64,000 bases of DNA from Mariniblastus fucicola. Its GTDB lineage: Bacteria; Planctomycetota; Planctomycetia; Pirellulales; Pirellulaceae. The notes below the pieces were generated by a model that searched no databases, had not been told where the DNA came from, and saw only the letters and a list, made by a program, of their open reading frames with translations. The stretch is taken from positions 6,324,001-6,388,000 of the forward strand of contig NZ_CP042912.1 in NCBI RefSeq assembly GCF_008087665.1, given 5' to 3'. Shown here in pieces: positions 1 to 9,142 of the stretch (its first letter is position 1; every line of letters begins with the position of its first letter). Position numbers and translations under genes: made by a program.

Positions 1-233
1 CATGCGATCACGTCGGCAAACTCCGTTTTTAGATTGGATTCGACCTTGGCCAGTTTCGTTTTTGAGTTTTCGTCGGCGGGGTCGGCCTGGCGCAGCTGCT
101 CTACCTGACGCAGATCCGACGCCAGCTCGCCAAGCTCTTCTGCCAGCCACATGTACGTTCCGGAAACGCCTCGCGCGACGTCTTTCTCGTAGTACATCGT
201 GCGGATCAGATTTTGAAAGTCTCGCAAGTCCAT
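1..233 (-). CDS. MazG-like nucleotide pyrophosphohydrolase, partial (C-terminus outside window)
   Basis: The minus strand from the ATG at 231-233 reads open to the window edge (77 codons). It starts MDLRDFQNLIRTMYYEKDVA and contains WLAEELGELASDLR, the helical EExxE-type metal-binding pattern of MazG/dUTPase-like all-alpha NTP pyrophosphohydrolases, which hydrolyse NTPs to NMP and pyrophosphate. It starts only 6 nt after the Rieske stop, so it is likely the last visible member of that operon. The downstream half, including the expected ExxD pair, is not in the window, so neither activity nor completeness can be judged. No strong ribosome binding site is seen, which fits translational coupling. 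Confidence 0.7.
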   Translation of the reverse strand, partial: MDLRDFQNLIRTMYYEKDVARGVSGTYMWLAEELGELASDLRQVEQLRQADPADENSKTKLAKVESNLKTEFADVIA

Positions 234-239
234 GGCTGC

Positions 240-581
240 TCAGTGAGTCAGGTCGTCTTCGGATTTCGGCGTCGGTTCTGTGGTAACTTCGATGCGATCT
301 TCAACCACTCGGACCTCGAACCTGTCCGTTTTAAGCCTTCGATTATCGCACCAAGAGCCGTCTCGAATATCGAATCGCCAGGCGTGCCACGGACAGGCCA
401 CGGTCGAATCTTCCAGGTGCCCATCGGCCAGTGACGCGCCCATATGGGGACACATGTCGTCAATCGCGAAAAACGTCCCGTCGTCATTGAAGATCGCAAT
501 CACGCGCTCGCCAACTTCAAACGCTTTGCCCTTGCCGACGGGAATGTCGTCGACATGAGCTACCGAAACAAACTCAGCCAT
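240..581 (-). CDS. Rieske [2Fe-2S] ferredoxin-type protein (NirD-like)
   Basis: A small single-domain protein of 113 residues, with both cluster-binding boxes clearly present: CPHMG and, 16 residues on, CPWH. Two Cys and two His would hold a 2Fe-2S cluster. There is no signal peptide or membrane segment, so it should be a cytoplasmic electron-transfer protein or the small subunit of an oxygenase or nitrite-reductase-like system. The ATG at 581 is preferred over the GTG one codon earlier; it begins 3 nt after the stop of the preceding gene. The neighbours (exported DUF6263-like protein, metallo-hydrolase, MazG) do not identify the redox partner. The family call is firm, the substrate unknown. 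Confidence 0.85.
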   Translation of the reverse strand: MAEFVSVAHVDDIPVGKGKAFEVGERVIAIFNDDGTFFAIDDMCPHMGASLADGHLEDSTVACPWHAWRFDIRDGSWCDNRRLKTDRFEVRVVEDRIEVTTEPTPKSEDDLTH

Positions 582-584
582 CAC

Positions 585-1589
585 TTACTTTCTGGTCACC
601 GTCATCCGGTTCGTTACGTTGGTGGTCGTTTTCACTTTGTCCTCGCGATACGCAACCAGCGTTTTGATTTCGCTGGCGATCGAACTGGAAGTCAACGTTC
701 CGGTTTCGCGATCGAACTTGATCTGACCTCCGCCTGTAAAGCCAGTCAACTCCAAAGGACTGGTCAGCTCGCTACCTGCCGGTGTATCCGTGAAGGGAGC
801 TTGCGTCAGTGAAACCGCGACCTCAATAGTGGCTTCGGTGTCTGTCATCGATTTTAAAGTTGATTTGATGGTTCGATCAAACGTAAACGTTCGTCGATCG
901 TTGGCGGTCATCTTGATTGCCGTTTCGTCGCTCCAGGATTCGCCCTGCTCAACGGATTCGCCCGGCAACGTAAATGCCGAGTCCGAGACGAGCTTTCCCA
1001 TTGCTGCACCAGAAAAAACACGCCGAAGCGCCGAAGTTTCTGGTAACTGCCCTACGACTGTCGCAACGTCAGGGCCCGGAGTGACGGAAACGATTTCTCC
1101 AGCCGACGTCATGACGACCACGAATTTCAGCCCAACTAGCGTCTCGAGTTCCTTGATGGCGTCGCGTGAAAAACCGCGGAGTCGTTCTTCGCTGGCGGTG
1201 TCTACGTCCACCAGCTTTTTGATTCCCGCCCCGGGAGTTCCGGTTTTGATGCGAATTCGATCGATGGTTTGCTCGATCGTGGCCGTGCCATCGTCAGCCA
1301 CCTTGGTCACGTTCCAGCCAACGCCCAGAATCAGTTCGCTTTCCAAAGTCCGGTCGCGAGCATCAATGCGAGTTTGTACTTTTTGCGATTGCTCAAATTG
1401 AACCGTGAACGAATCGCCCGTGGAAAATTTCCACGCGAGAGTCGCTTTTTCCTGTGCCTGAACGCTGGTTGCAAAACTCAGCACCGCCAACATCAGCAGG
1501 ATTTGGAATCTGTTGAAGCTGAGCTCCAGAGCACGAAACTTGAATCGCTCATGCGTTGTGGACGAGATTGTTCTCATGGTATTTTTCAT
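585..1589 (-). CDS. exported protein of unknown function, DUF6263-like
   Basis: About 334 residues. The start at 1589 is chosen because its ATG overlaps the TGA of the upstream metallo-hydrolase gene (ATGA), giving MKNTMRTISST. A longer upstream extension would lie inside the neighbour. An N-region of about 30 residues is followed by a hydrophobic stretch ending LSFATSVQA, a likely signal peptide. The mature part is rich in beta-type sequence (LAWKFSTGDSFTVQFEQSQ) and resembles the DUF6263 family often seen in Planctomycetes; that assignment is from memory of the pattern. No catalytic motif is visible. It is probably periplasmic and co-transcribed with the hydrolase and Rieske genes. Confidence 0.65.
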   Translation of the reverse strand: MKNTMRTISSTTHERFKFRALELSFNRFQILLMLAVLSFATSVQAQEKATLAWKFSTGDSFTVQFEQSQKVQTRIDARDRTLESELILGVGWNVTKVADDGTATIEQTIDRIRIKTGTPGAGIKKLVDVDTASEERLRGFSRDAIKELETLVGLKFVVVMTSAGEIVSVTPGPDVATVVGQLPETSALRRVFSGAAMGKLVSDSAFTLPGESVEQGESWSDETAIKMTANDRRTFTFDRTIKSTLKSMTDTEATIEVAVSLTQAPFTDTPAGSELTSPLELTGFTGGGQIKFDRETGTLTSSSIASEIKTLVAYREDKVKTTTNVTNRMTVTRK

Positions 1590-2275
1590 TGGACCGAATA
1601 ACTTTCGCCGACTGCCAACACGATCGGCTTCGCTTTCGTGCGGGACTGAACCAGTTTCGACCACGCCTCGGCATCCTGCTCGATGGGAGGCCACGTATTG
1701 TAGTGCGATGGCAGGACAGCTTTCGGTTTGAGCAAATCCACAGCCGTCACACTGTCCTCTGGCCCCATCGTGAACAAATCACCAATTGGAAGCACCGCTG
1801 CGTCCAGGCCAACAGCGCCGATCAATTGCATGTCCGAAAACAGTGCTGTGTCACAGGCAAAGTACAGTTTTGTATCGCCGACTTTTAAGAGAAACCCGGC
1901 CGCAACACCGCCGTAGCTTCCGTCGGGCAATCCTGAACTGTGGATCGCCGGAACCATCTTCACTTTCCCGAACGGCAGATCGACTGCGCCGCCGATGTTC
2001 ATACCGTTGGCGTTCTCCACGCCGTGATTGGCCGACAGCCAATTCGCAATTTCATAAACCGCGTAGACCGGCGCGCCAGTTCGGTTCGCGATACTGGCCG
2101 CGTCAGCGATGTGATCAAAGTGACCGTGCGAGACGAGAATGAAATCGGCTTCCGCCTCCGCCGCCTTGATGGGCGCCGTTGGCGAATCGTCGAAAAACGG
2201 GTCGAGCAAAATCTTGTGCTCGCCCGTTGAGATCATCCACGTCGCGTGGCCATACCAGGTTAGTTCAACAGCCAT
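1586..2275 (-). CDS. metal-dependent hydrolase, UPF0173 (metallo-beta-lactamase fold)
   Basis: A 229-residue cytoplasmic protein with the metallo-beta-lactamase signature SHGHFDH. It also has an N-terminal WYGHATWMI strand typical of UPF0173/YtkL-like hydrolases, later histidines in VPAIHSSG and LPSHYNTW, and an acidic FACDTALF segment, so the full two-metal site appears intact. The biological substrate of the family is not established. The ATG at 2275 is preferred over a TTG immediately before it. It starts 9 nt after the DUF1080 gene stop and overlaps the next gene by 4 nt, so the three are almost certainly one transcript. Length matches the family. Confidence 0.85.
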   Translation of the reverse strand: MAVELTWYGHATWMISTGEHKILLDPFFDDSPTAPIKAAEAEADFILVSHGHFDHIADAASIANRTGAPVYAVYEIANWLSANHGVENANGMNIGGAVDLPFGKVKMVPAIHSSGLPDGSYGGVAAGFLLKVGDTKLYFACDTALFSDMQLIGAVGLDAAVLPIGDLFTMGPEDSVTAVDLLKPKAVLPSHYNTWPPIEQDAEAWSKLVQSRTKAKPIVLAVGESYSVQ

Positions 2276-2284
2276 CAACTCAAC

Positions 2285-3586
2285 CTATTTCACCAGTTCC
2301 AGTTCACCAACGCCTGACAAGTTTTCCCAGGTATTGTTGGTCGCGTCGTTCCACTTGGTGATCGAACCGCGAAAGCCAGTGCCCGGATCGTTATTGACCT
2401 GGACGTCAAAACCAATTTTCTTGCCAGCCTCTGTCTTCAGATTGATGCATGCTTCTACGATATATCCGTCATCCGTTTTGGAAACCTTCGACGTGTAGCT
2501 CTTGGCGTCCGTTGAAGCACCGACCGTTTCGTCGCCAGCAGCGTTGGTTCGATATTGGGCATCGTCGTCATCGTAAGGACCGGTTTTCGAAAGGTTCTCA
2601 TCGACGAAAAACTCAACCGAATCCTGAGCCCATTCGTCAAACGAAGCCGTGGCCACCTTTTCGTCTGTGACTTCTGCAAGGCAGTAGAGATGTCCGTTGT
2701 CCCACAAGCAACGAACAGTCGCCGTTGGCAATTTCTGGCCTTCGTCGAGCGTGTTCTCGAGCTTCACATCGCGGTTGACTTTCAGGACGGGTACATTTTT
2801 CCAGACATCATCGACCTTGCCATCGACAACCGGTGTGCCATGTGACGCCTTGCCGACTCGCAAGCCTTCCTTGACGTTGGCTTTGTCGTCGCCCATCTGA
2901 TCAGCGCTTTCCTCTTCGCCATCATCCGCAGCAAGTTCCTTGATGTAGATATTTTTCCACTGCACGCTGAACGGCCCTTTGTTTTTGGGAATGCCGTGAA
3001 CCTGAAGCCCCAGGAAACCCTTCGTCGGCTCAACGTCCGGCATCTCCGCGTCCTCAACCGATTCGCCATTGATCCACGTTCGGACGCGCTTGCCTTGAGC
3101 CACGACTTTGTAGCTGTTCCAGCCGTCGTTTTTGTAGTGCTTGTGCTCGGTTCGTTCCTGGCTGATCCAACCGCGACCGGTACCTTCGGAGTAGATAAAT
3201 CCGGATACCAATGCCGGACCGGCAATTTCAACCTGCGGCCCGTGCACGCGTCCTTTCTTGTAGTCAGCTTTGCTAACCGAGCGGATTTGAACACCAGAAT
3301 TCAGATCGGGATCGCACTTGACGTCGAACTGCAATTCAAAATCGCCGTACTCTTTCTTGCTGCACAGAAACGAGTTCGGGCTTCCGGTAGCGGTCGTGCC
3401 TTTGATCGTTCCGTCGACAACTTCATAGGCTGCCGTTCCGTTTTTCTGTTCCCAGCCGTCAAGCGATTCGCCGTCGAACAAAGAAGTAAAACCTTCGGGC
3501 GTTTGCGCGAAAGTAGCATCAGAACAAGGCGCAGCTGCCATGATCGCAACGATCGCGATCACCAGAGTGGTCAATTGGTGTTTCAT
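2285..3586 (-). CDS. secreted DUF1080 (3-keto-disaccharide hydrolase-like) protein with C-terminal CBM9/DOMON-like domain
   Basis: The ATG at 3586 is preceded by an AAGAGAAG-type ribosome site and opens a signal peptide (MKHQLTTLVIAIVAIMAAAP). Residues about 35-230 hold the DUF1080 concanavalin-like sandwich with its hallmark FTSLFDGESLDGWE, a LNSGVQIRS segment and a C-terminal KNIYIKEL. Some members cleave 3-keto-glycosides. Residues about 250-433 resemble a CBM9/DOMON sandwich (VDGKVDDVWKNVPVL ... LYCLAEVTDEKV ... DSVEFFVDEN), suggesting binding to carbohydrate outside the cell. It follows pgi by 48 nt and starts the run of minus-strand genes. The two-domain fusion is a common Planctomycete layout. 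The exact substrate is unknown. Confidence 0.8.
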   Translation of the reverse strand: MKHQLTTLVIAIVAIMAAAPCSDATFAQTPEGFTSLFDGESLDGWEQKNGTAAYEVVDGTIKGTTATGSPNSFLCSKKEYGDFELQFDVKCDPDLNSGVQIRSVSKADYKKGRVHGPQVEIAGPALVSGFIYSEGTGRGWISQERTEHKHYKNDGWNSYKVVAQGKRVRTWINGESVEDAEMPDVEPTKGFLGLQVHGIPKNKGPFSVQWKNIYIKELAADDGEEESADQMGDDKANVKEGLRVGKASHGTPVVDGKVDDVWKNVPVLKVNRDVKLENTLDEGQKLPTATVRCLWDNGHLYCLAEVTDEKVATASFDEWAQDSVEFFVDENLSKTGPYDDDDAQYRTNAAGDETVGASTDAKSYTSKVSKTDDGYIVEACINLKTEAGKKIGFDVQVNNDPGTGFRGSITKWNDATNNTWENLSGVGELELVK

Positions 3587-3634
3587 GGGTCTTCTCTTGA
3601 AAGAAAGGGTCAATGCGGACCCATTGTAAGCAAA

Positions 3635-5047
3635 CTACGCTTCGCGAAGCAGCTTGTTCATGTATTTCTTGTACCCTTCGACGCCAGGCTGACCGTAGGG
3701 ATTAATGTCAATCAAGCGTCCCTCAACGACCGTCGCCAGCATCAGCATCTGGAACAACTGGCCCACGGCGGCTTCGTTGACGGCGGGCAGGTTGATGTTC
3801 GTGGTGGGACGTTTGTCTTCGGCGTAAGCCAGATTCGTCCCACGAATCGCAGCCGACATGACTTCCGGGAGCGTCTTGTCCGCCAATTCATTGAGCTGGT
3901 CTTCGTTGTTTTCGCTTTGCCCGATCGCCAACGCATCCTGTCGCCACGAATCAACGATTACGTTGTTCATCACCTTGTCGCGGGCTCCTTCCTGATGCTG
4001 TTGGGCTCGTGAGTGCAAGTCTCGAGAGTTGACCACTGTCAGCGGCAAAGCACCTCGCTCGTTCTTGCCAAGACTCTCCGCCAGCAACTGGTCGTACCAC
4101 AGCCCGACGCTCTCCAGCGACTTGCTCCACACCGACATGACTCGCGTCAGCACACTCTGCTCGACTTCCAACAGATGGTTCACGCCGACGTAGTCCAGCA
4201 CAACGTTCTCTCCAACGGGTGCACTACGGAAGTGCGTGTTCATCGCCGCGGCAGCTTCCAACAACGTGACGACATCGATACCCATGATCGCCGCGGGCAA
4301 CAAACCGACGGCCGAAAGAATGCTGAACCGACCGCCGACACCGTCGGGAACGAGGTAACGATCCGTGATTCCAATCGCGTCGGACAGGCTGGCCAGTTTT
4401 CCGCTTTCGCCGGTTACCGGCACGATGTACTCGGGCAAACGGTCGCCAACTTTTTCCTTGAGCGCCGCTTTGAACTGTCGGAACGCCGCCGCTGTTTCCA
4501 GCGTGCCGCCGCTTTTGCTGATCACGACGATCGCCCAACTGCCTTCGGGACCGTCGCCTTTGGAGTCCATTTCCAAAAACTGCAGCAGCGATTGTGACCA
4601 GTCGTTATCAACGTTGTTGCCTTCGAAATATATCCTCGGCCGGCCACCACGTTCTTCGCGCGGAAGTTCGTTGTAGTACGGATGGCAGCAGGATTCCATT
4701 AGCGCGCGGGCTCCCATGTAAGATCCGCCAATCCCCAACACGACGACTTTGTCGACCATGTCGCGAAGCCGGGCGGCCGTTTTCAGGATCCGGCCAAGCT
4801 CGCTATTCTCGCGATCGCTTTGGTACTCGTCGAGAATCCGTTCGGGCATGTCAAAGAACGCGGCATCGAGCGGCTGTTTGTCTTCCGGGATGTCGCCGCT
4901 GGCGTATTGCTGCATGTCATCCTTGAGGACGACTTCGCGAGCGGCGTCAAGTTTTGGTTTCAATTCGTCCAGCTGACTTTGGGAGATACCATGCTCCGGA
5001 ATCAGGGATGCGCTGTAATCGAAGGTGATGGGTTTGATTTTCGCCAT
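3635..5047 (-). CDS. pgi: glucose-6-phosphate isomerase
   Basis: A 470-residue protein that interconverts glucose-6-phosphate and fructose-6-phosphate in cytoplasmic glycolysis and gluconeogenesis. Clear family markers include VVVLGIGGSYMGARAL (sugar-phosphate-binding SIS fold), VISKSGGTLET, DGVGGRFSILSAVGLLP (PGI signature 1 region), the DLHSRAQQHQEG block, and the C-terminal YGQPGVEGYKKYM corresponding to signature 2 with its catalytic lysine. Length is close to the short bacterial (Bacillus-type) class of about 450 residues rather than the 550-residue E. coli type. The gene is divergent from the phosphoglycerate mutase gene across about 235 nt, so two glycolytic genes share a promoter region. 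Confidence 0.96.
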   Translation of the reverse strand: MAKIKPITFDYSASLIPEHGISQSQLDELKPKLDAAREVVLKDDMQQYASGDIPEDKQPLDAAFFDMPERILDEYQSDRENSELGRILKTAARLRDMVDKVVVLGIGGSYMGARALMESCCHPYYNELPREERGGRPRIYFEGNNVDNDWSQSLLQFLEMDSKGDGPEGSWAIVVISKSGGTLETAAAFRQFKAALKEKVGDRLPEYIVPVTGESGKLASLSDAIGITDRYLVPDGVGGRFSILSAVGLLPAAIMGIDVVTLLEAAAAMNTHFRSAPVGENVVLDYVGVNHLLEVEQSVLTRVMSVWSKSLESVGLWYDQLLAESLGKNERGALPLTVVNSRDLHSRAQQHQEGARDKVMNNVIVDSWRQDALAIGQSENNEDQLNELADKTLPEVMSAAIRGTNLAYAEDKRPTTNINLPAVNEAAVGQLFQMLMLATVVEGRLIDINPYGQPGVEGYKKYMNKLLREA

Positions 5048-5282
5048 GAAATTGCCATTAAAAAGTCGACTGCCTGAACGAACCCCGATTGTCTCAAAAA
5101 ATATTCCACTGCATAGCGTGGCGCTTCGATTTCAGTAAACTCGTGCAATCGGCGGCGTAGGCTTTCCACTGGTGTTTGCGTCGAACATTCACGCATTCGC
5201 ACGCCGAAAGCCAGTGCCACCACGGCAACCAGCGAACCGACAATTCATCAGCTTCACCGTTTCGAAACCTACAGACTCCACC

Positions 5283-6932
5283 ATGCAACCACTCAAACGC
5301 CTTGAATCATTTTCCGGCCCGGAAGGCCCCGTCGTCCTTTGCATTATGGATGGTGTCGGCATCGGGAAGGGCGACGCTGGCGATATGGTCGCCAAAGCTA
5401 CCAAGCCAAATCTTGACTGGCTGAAAGAGAACAGCCTGTTTGCGACGCTCAAGGCTCACGGTCGCGCCGTCGGGATGCCTGACGATGGCGACATGGGTAA
5501 TAGCGAAGTTGGCCACAACGCAATTGGCTCGGGGCGCGTTTTCGATCAGGGAGCATTGCTGGTCAAGAACGCTGTCGAATCAGGCGACGTTTTCGACGGC
5601 GACGTTTGGAAAGATCTTACGGGCTCGCTGTCAGCCGACAACAGTTTGCACTTCATCGGTCTGCTTTCCGACGGCAACGTTCACTCGCACATCAACATTC
5701 TGTTTGCCCTGATCCGTCAGGCTCAAAAACAGGGCATCAAAAAAGTCCGCGTTCACACGTTGCTTGATGGCCGCGACGTGCCGCCGACGTCTGCTCTGGA
5801 ATACATCTCATCATTGGAAGCAGTCCTGACCGAAATCAATGACTTGGGCGAATTCGACTATTGCATCGCCTCAGGTGGCGGACGACTTTACATCACGATG
5901 GATCGCTACGATGCGGACTGGCCGATGATCGAGCGTGGTTGGCAAACGCATGTCCGAGGCGAAGGGCGAAAGTTCGCAACCGCGAAGGAAGCAGTGGAAA
6001 CACTTCGCGCCGAAACGCCTGGCGTAATCGACCAGGATCTCAAAGAGTTCGTCATCGAGCGCGACGGAACGCCTGTTGGCCCGATTGTCGACGGTGACAG
6101 CGTGATCCTGTTCAACTTTCGTGGCGACCGGGCGATTGAAATTTCCAAAGCTTTCGATGATCCGAATCTCGATCGCTTCGACCGCGGTCCGATTCCAGCC
6201 ATCAAGTTCGCCGGCATCATGCAGTACGAAGCTGAACAGCAGATCCCCAAATCCTATCTCGTTTCCCCGCCTGCGATCGACGACGTGATGGGCGAGTACC
6301 TCGCCGTCAGCGGCGTACGTCAACTTGCGGTCAGTGAAACGCAGAAGTACGGTCACGTAACATATTTCTTCAACGGAAACCGCAGCGGAAAGTTCGCCGA
6401 GAATCTGGAAGACTACGTCGAGATCACTTCGGATCTGGTTCCCTACGAGCAGCGTCCGTGGATGAAGGGCGCCGAGATCACCGAAGTCATTCTGGATTCA
6501 ATCGAGAAAGACAAACACGATTTCATTCGAGTCAACTATCCCAACGGCGACATGGTCGGCCACACCGGCGATTTGCTGGCTGTCGAAATCTCGGTCGAGA
6601 CCGTGGACTTGTGCCTCGGCCGTTTGATCGAAGCCATCAAGGCCAAAAACGGAATCATGATCGTCACCGCGGACCACGGCAACGCGGACGAGATGTACGA
6701 AGTCGACAAGGAAGGCAACCTGAAACTGGACTCTGACGGGAACCCGAAATCCAAAACCAGCCATACGCTCAATCCGGTGCCATGCTACATCTACGATGCC
6801 TCGGGAAAGGCCGGTTTCAAACTGGCAGAACTTTCCGACGCTGGTATCAGCAGCCTGGCCGCAACATCGATCATGTGCCTGGGCTTCGAACCGCCCGCGG
6901 ACTACGATCCGTCATTGGTTGAGTTAAAATAA
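5283..6932 (+). CDS. gpmI: 2,3-bisphosphoglycerate-independent phosphoglycerate mutase
   Basis: 549 residues from the ATG at 5283. It opens with GPVVLCIMDGVGIGKGD, the first metal-binding aspartate motif of the alkaline-phosphatase superfamily. The catalytic serine sits in DMGNSEVGHNAIGSG, a substrate-binding arm in LLSDGNVHSHINIL, and metal ligands in VTADHGNADEM. It interconverts 3- and 2-phosphoglycerate. The enzyme is some 35-40 residues longer than typical bacterial GpmI. Segments such as KYGHVTYFFNGNRSGKF and a longer C-terminal metal loop (EMYEVDKEGNLKLDSDGNPK) look like the plant/trypanosomatid branch. An upstream in-frame extension to 5172 lacks support and is not used. Confidence 0.95.
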   Translation: MQPLKRLESFSGPEGPVVLCIMDGVGIGKGDAGDMVAKATKPNLDWLKENSLFATLKAHGRAVGMPDDGDMGNSEVGHNAIGSGRVFDQGALLVKNAVESGDVFDGDVWKDLTGSLSADNSLHFIGLLSDGNVHSHINILFALIRQAQKQGIKKVRVHTLLDGRDVPPTSALEYISSLEAVLTEINDLGEFDYCIASGGGRLYITMDRYDADWPMIERGWQTHVRGEGRKFATAKEAVETLRAETPGVIDQDLKEFVIERDGTPVGPIVDGDSVILFNFRGDRAIEISKAFDDPNLDRFDRGPIPAIKFAGIMQYEAEQQIPKSYLVSPPAIDDVMGEYLAVSGVRQLAVSETQKYGHVTYFFNGNRSGKFAENLEDYVEITSDLVPYEQRPWMKGAEITEVILDSIEKDKHDFIRVNYPNGDMVGHTGDLLAVEISVETVDLCLGRLIEAIKAKNGIMIVTADHGNADEMYEVDKEGNLKLDSDGNPKSKTSHTLNPVPCYIYDASGKAGFKLAELSDAGISSLAATSIMCLGFEPPADYDPSLVELK

Positions 6933-7115
6933 CCGAAACCATCGACCGACTGGAGTTCCGGAAACGCGGCACGTCATCCTTGTGATCGTGGCCCTTGTGT
7001 TTCTTTGTACGTTTGCGTCCGCCCCGGCAATGAGGCAAACGCCGGGCAGGTCAAAGCGGCAAACGAAGAAGTCGCCACAACGCGACACAAATTTTCAGAG
7101 GACCTCGAAACCGAT

Positions 7116-8285
7116 TTAGCTACGATCGGAACCGAGCCGCGCGAGCAAGTTGGTCAACCTTTCAATCATCTCTGGTTCGTGCAAAGCCGACAACGTGATT
7201 CGCAGACGCGACGTTCCTTTCGGGACCGTTGGCGGACGGATCGCGATCACCAGAAAGCCCGCGTCTGCCAGTGTCCGGGAAGCATCCGTCGCGTCGGTTG
7301 GCGATTCGAACAGAATCGACTGAATCGGTGTCTGGGACGGCAACAGTTCAATGTTCCGTTCGGCAGACAGATCGCGAAACAGCTCGACATTCCTGGCCAG
7401 TTTCTCGCGCCGCCACGTTTGGCGTTGCATCATGCGGACGGCCTCGCGTGACGCTTCGACGATCGCAGGCGGAAGCGCGGTCGTGTAGATGAAAGGTCGT
7501 GCTTCCTGAATCAAATGGTCGACCAGAATCGCATCGCCAGCAACGAAGGCTCCGAACGAACCGGCTGCCTTGGACAACGTCCCGATCATCAAGTTCTGTC
7601 CCGCTGGGCGAATTCCGGCTTGGCTGAGAGTGCCTGCACCGTTATCGCCCAGCACGCCAAAACCATGAGCGTCATCAACCAGCAACAAGCGGTCCTCTCG
7701 ATCACAGAGCTCGGCCAACTGTTTCACGTCTGCCACATTGCCGTTCATACTGAACACACCATCGGTCGCCACCATGACCTGAGGCTGGCTGGCACAGTTC
7801 GCCAGTTGTCTGGCGTGATCAACGTCGAGGTGCCGATAACGAGCTGTGTCCGCGCGACAAAGCAAACCGGCGTCGATCAACGAGGCGTGGTTGAGTTTGT
7901 CTTGCAGCAACAGGTCGTGGCGGCTCAAGAATGCATTCGGGACAGCCAGATTGGCCATGTACCCTGTCGAAAAAACGATCGCTTTTTCGGCGTCGACAAA
8001 CTCTGCAATTTCGTGCTGTAAAAGCTCGTGAGGCGTTTGATGTCCGCACACCAAATGCGAGGCACCCGCACCGACGCCCCATTGCTGAATGCCTTCCCTG
8101 GCCACTGTTTTCAGTTCGTCCGAACTGGCCAGTCCGAGGTAGTCATTGCTGGAAAAGTTAATCAGCTCGCGGCCGCCGCGTTTAAGAACCACGCCTTGCC
8201 CCGAGGCAACAGTTTGCAGTTCGCGCAGCAGTCCCGATTCGTGGCGTTGCTGTTTCTGGTTGGAGATCGATTCGCGGAATGACAT
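7116..8285 (-). CDS. bioF: 8-amino-7-oxononanoate synthase (KAPA synthase)
   Basis: A PLP enzyme of the alpha-oxoamine synthase family (389 residues, normal length) that condenses pimeloyl-ACP/CoA with L-alanine in the first ring-building step of biotin synthesis. Visible motifs: INFSSNDYLGL near the N-terminus, FSTGYMANLAV, the DDAHGFGVLG aspartate that contacts the pyridine nitrogen, and the Schiff-base lysine near residue 239 in IGTLSKAAGSFGAF. Glycine C-acetyltransferase (kbl) is the main alternative. The presence of bioC- and bioH-like genes 1-3 kb away argues for bioF. It is on the opposite strand from those genes, so it is not in one operon with them. Confidence 0.9.
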   Translation of the reverse strand: MSFRESISNQKQQRHESGLLRELQTVASGQGVVLKRGGRELINFSSNDYLGLASSDELKTVAREGIQQWGVGAGASHLVCGHQTPHELLQHEIAEFVDAEKAIVFSTGYMANLAVPNAFLSRHDLLLQDKLNHASLIDAGLLCRADTARYRHLDVDHARQLANCASQPQVMVATDGVFSMNGNVADVKQLAELCDREDRLLLVDDAHGFGVLGDNGAGTLSQAGIRPAGQNLMIGTLSKAAGSFGAFVAGDAILVDHLIQEARPFIYTTALPPAIVEASREAVRMMQRQTWRREKLARNVELFRDLSAERNIELLPSQTPIQSILFESPTDATDASRTLADAGFLVIAIRPPTVPKGTSRLRITLSALHEPEMIERLTNLLARLGSDRS

Positions 8286-8414
8286 GCAATGATTTTACAG
8301 CAAACTGGCCTTCGACAGAGTGGCCATAGATCAACAGGAGATACACTGCGACCGCGTGAAGAAATGCAACCCTAATGCCGCTGCACCTCGAAGGCCTTTG
8401 CCGCTGACGCATCG

Positions 8415-9065
8415 CTAACGGGACGTCACGTCAGCACCTGAAAGCCGCCGCACGATGTTGGACAGGATACGCTGCTCCAGCGAAATATCGCGGCCCATCG
8501 AGATCCAACCGTCGTTCTGTTTGGAGCTCCAATGGTCGTCCTCAAATCCAACGTCCAATGCGTTGTCGTGGCGAAGATACTTGCCGCTGACGCCGCCGCG
8601 AATCGGAGTCGGATTGTCTTCGAGTTCTTTGAAGACTTTGACATCTATCAGATAGCTGTCGCCGGAAGGGATGATGCGAACTTTCGCCTGACGCCGCACC
8701 GTTTGAAGTGAGGCATGAAGTTTTTCAAAACCACGCGTCGAATCGTGATGCCAGGGCTCAAGGACGGTTGAACCGATCCGTGGCCAGGTCTCGATCCAGC
8801 CTTCGCTGGCAACGCTGTCAACGACGCGAATTTGTTCTTCGCGGGCGATGCGAAAGTAGTCATCGACCTCGTCACTGATTTCATCCATCACCAGGGATCG
8901 ATCCAGCATCGGCACCTGCACCGGATTCTGAATTTCCTGACTGACCAACTGAGCCTGCTGCTGCGATTCCATTCTTGAGAACGCGCGACAGCCCGTCAGG
9001 CTAGACGCCATCAGCAGCGCAGCGATTGCGGCGATTTTTTTCAGTTTGTGTTCTGCTTGCATCAT
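8415..9065 (-). CDS. lipoprotein of unknown function
   Basis: 216 residues beginning with a lipoprotein signal: positively charged MMQAEHKLKK, a short hydrophobic core, and the lipobox LTGC at about residue 26. The lipid-modified protein would be anchored in a membrane and face the periplasm. The rest is hydrophilic, with no family I recognise; it contains a DGWISMGRDISLEQRILSNI stretch near the C-terminus and a possible beta-rich middle (VRIIPSGDSYLIDVKVFKEL). Two adjacent ATG codons can serve as start. It lies about 130 nt upstream of bioF on the same strand, but nothing ties it functionally to biotin. Confidence 0.6.
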   Translation of the reverse strand: MMQAEHKLKKIAAIAALLMASSLTGCRAFSRMESQQQAQLVSQEIQNPVQVPMLDRSLVMDEISDEVDDYFRIAREEQIRVVDSVASEGWIETWPRIGSTVLEPWHHDSTRGFEKLHASLQTVRRQAKVRIIPSGDSYLIDVKVFKELEDNPTPIRGGVSGKYLRHDNALDVGFEDDHWSSKQNDGWISMGRDISLEQRILSNIVRRLSGADVTSR

Positions 9066-9142
9066 CGTCGCGGAGTTTGAAGGAATCCGCGGGCTTGGGC
9101 AAGATCAGAAGAACCCCGTAAAACCCGGGTGCTACGGCACTT

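Noticed and set aside
2-286. Plus-strand open frame at the left edge
   Set aside because: It is antisense to the MazG-like gene and the end of the Rieske gene, is rich in Arg/Ser, and has no recognisable sequence.
6982-7119. 45-codon frame starting GTG with a hydrophobic lead (IVALVFLCTFASAPA) and a basic tail
   Set aside because: No ribosome site, short, and it runs into the end of bioF on the other strand. It could be a small exported peptide but support is too weak.
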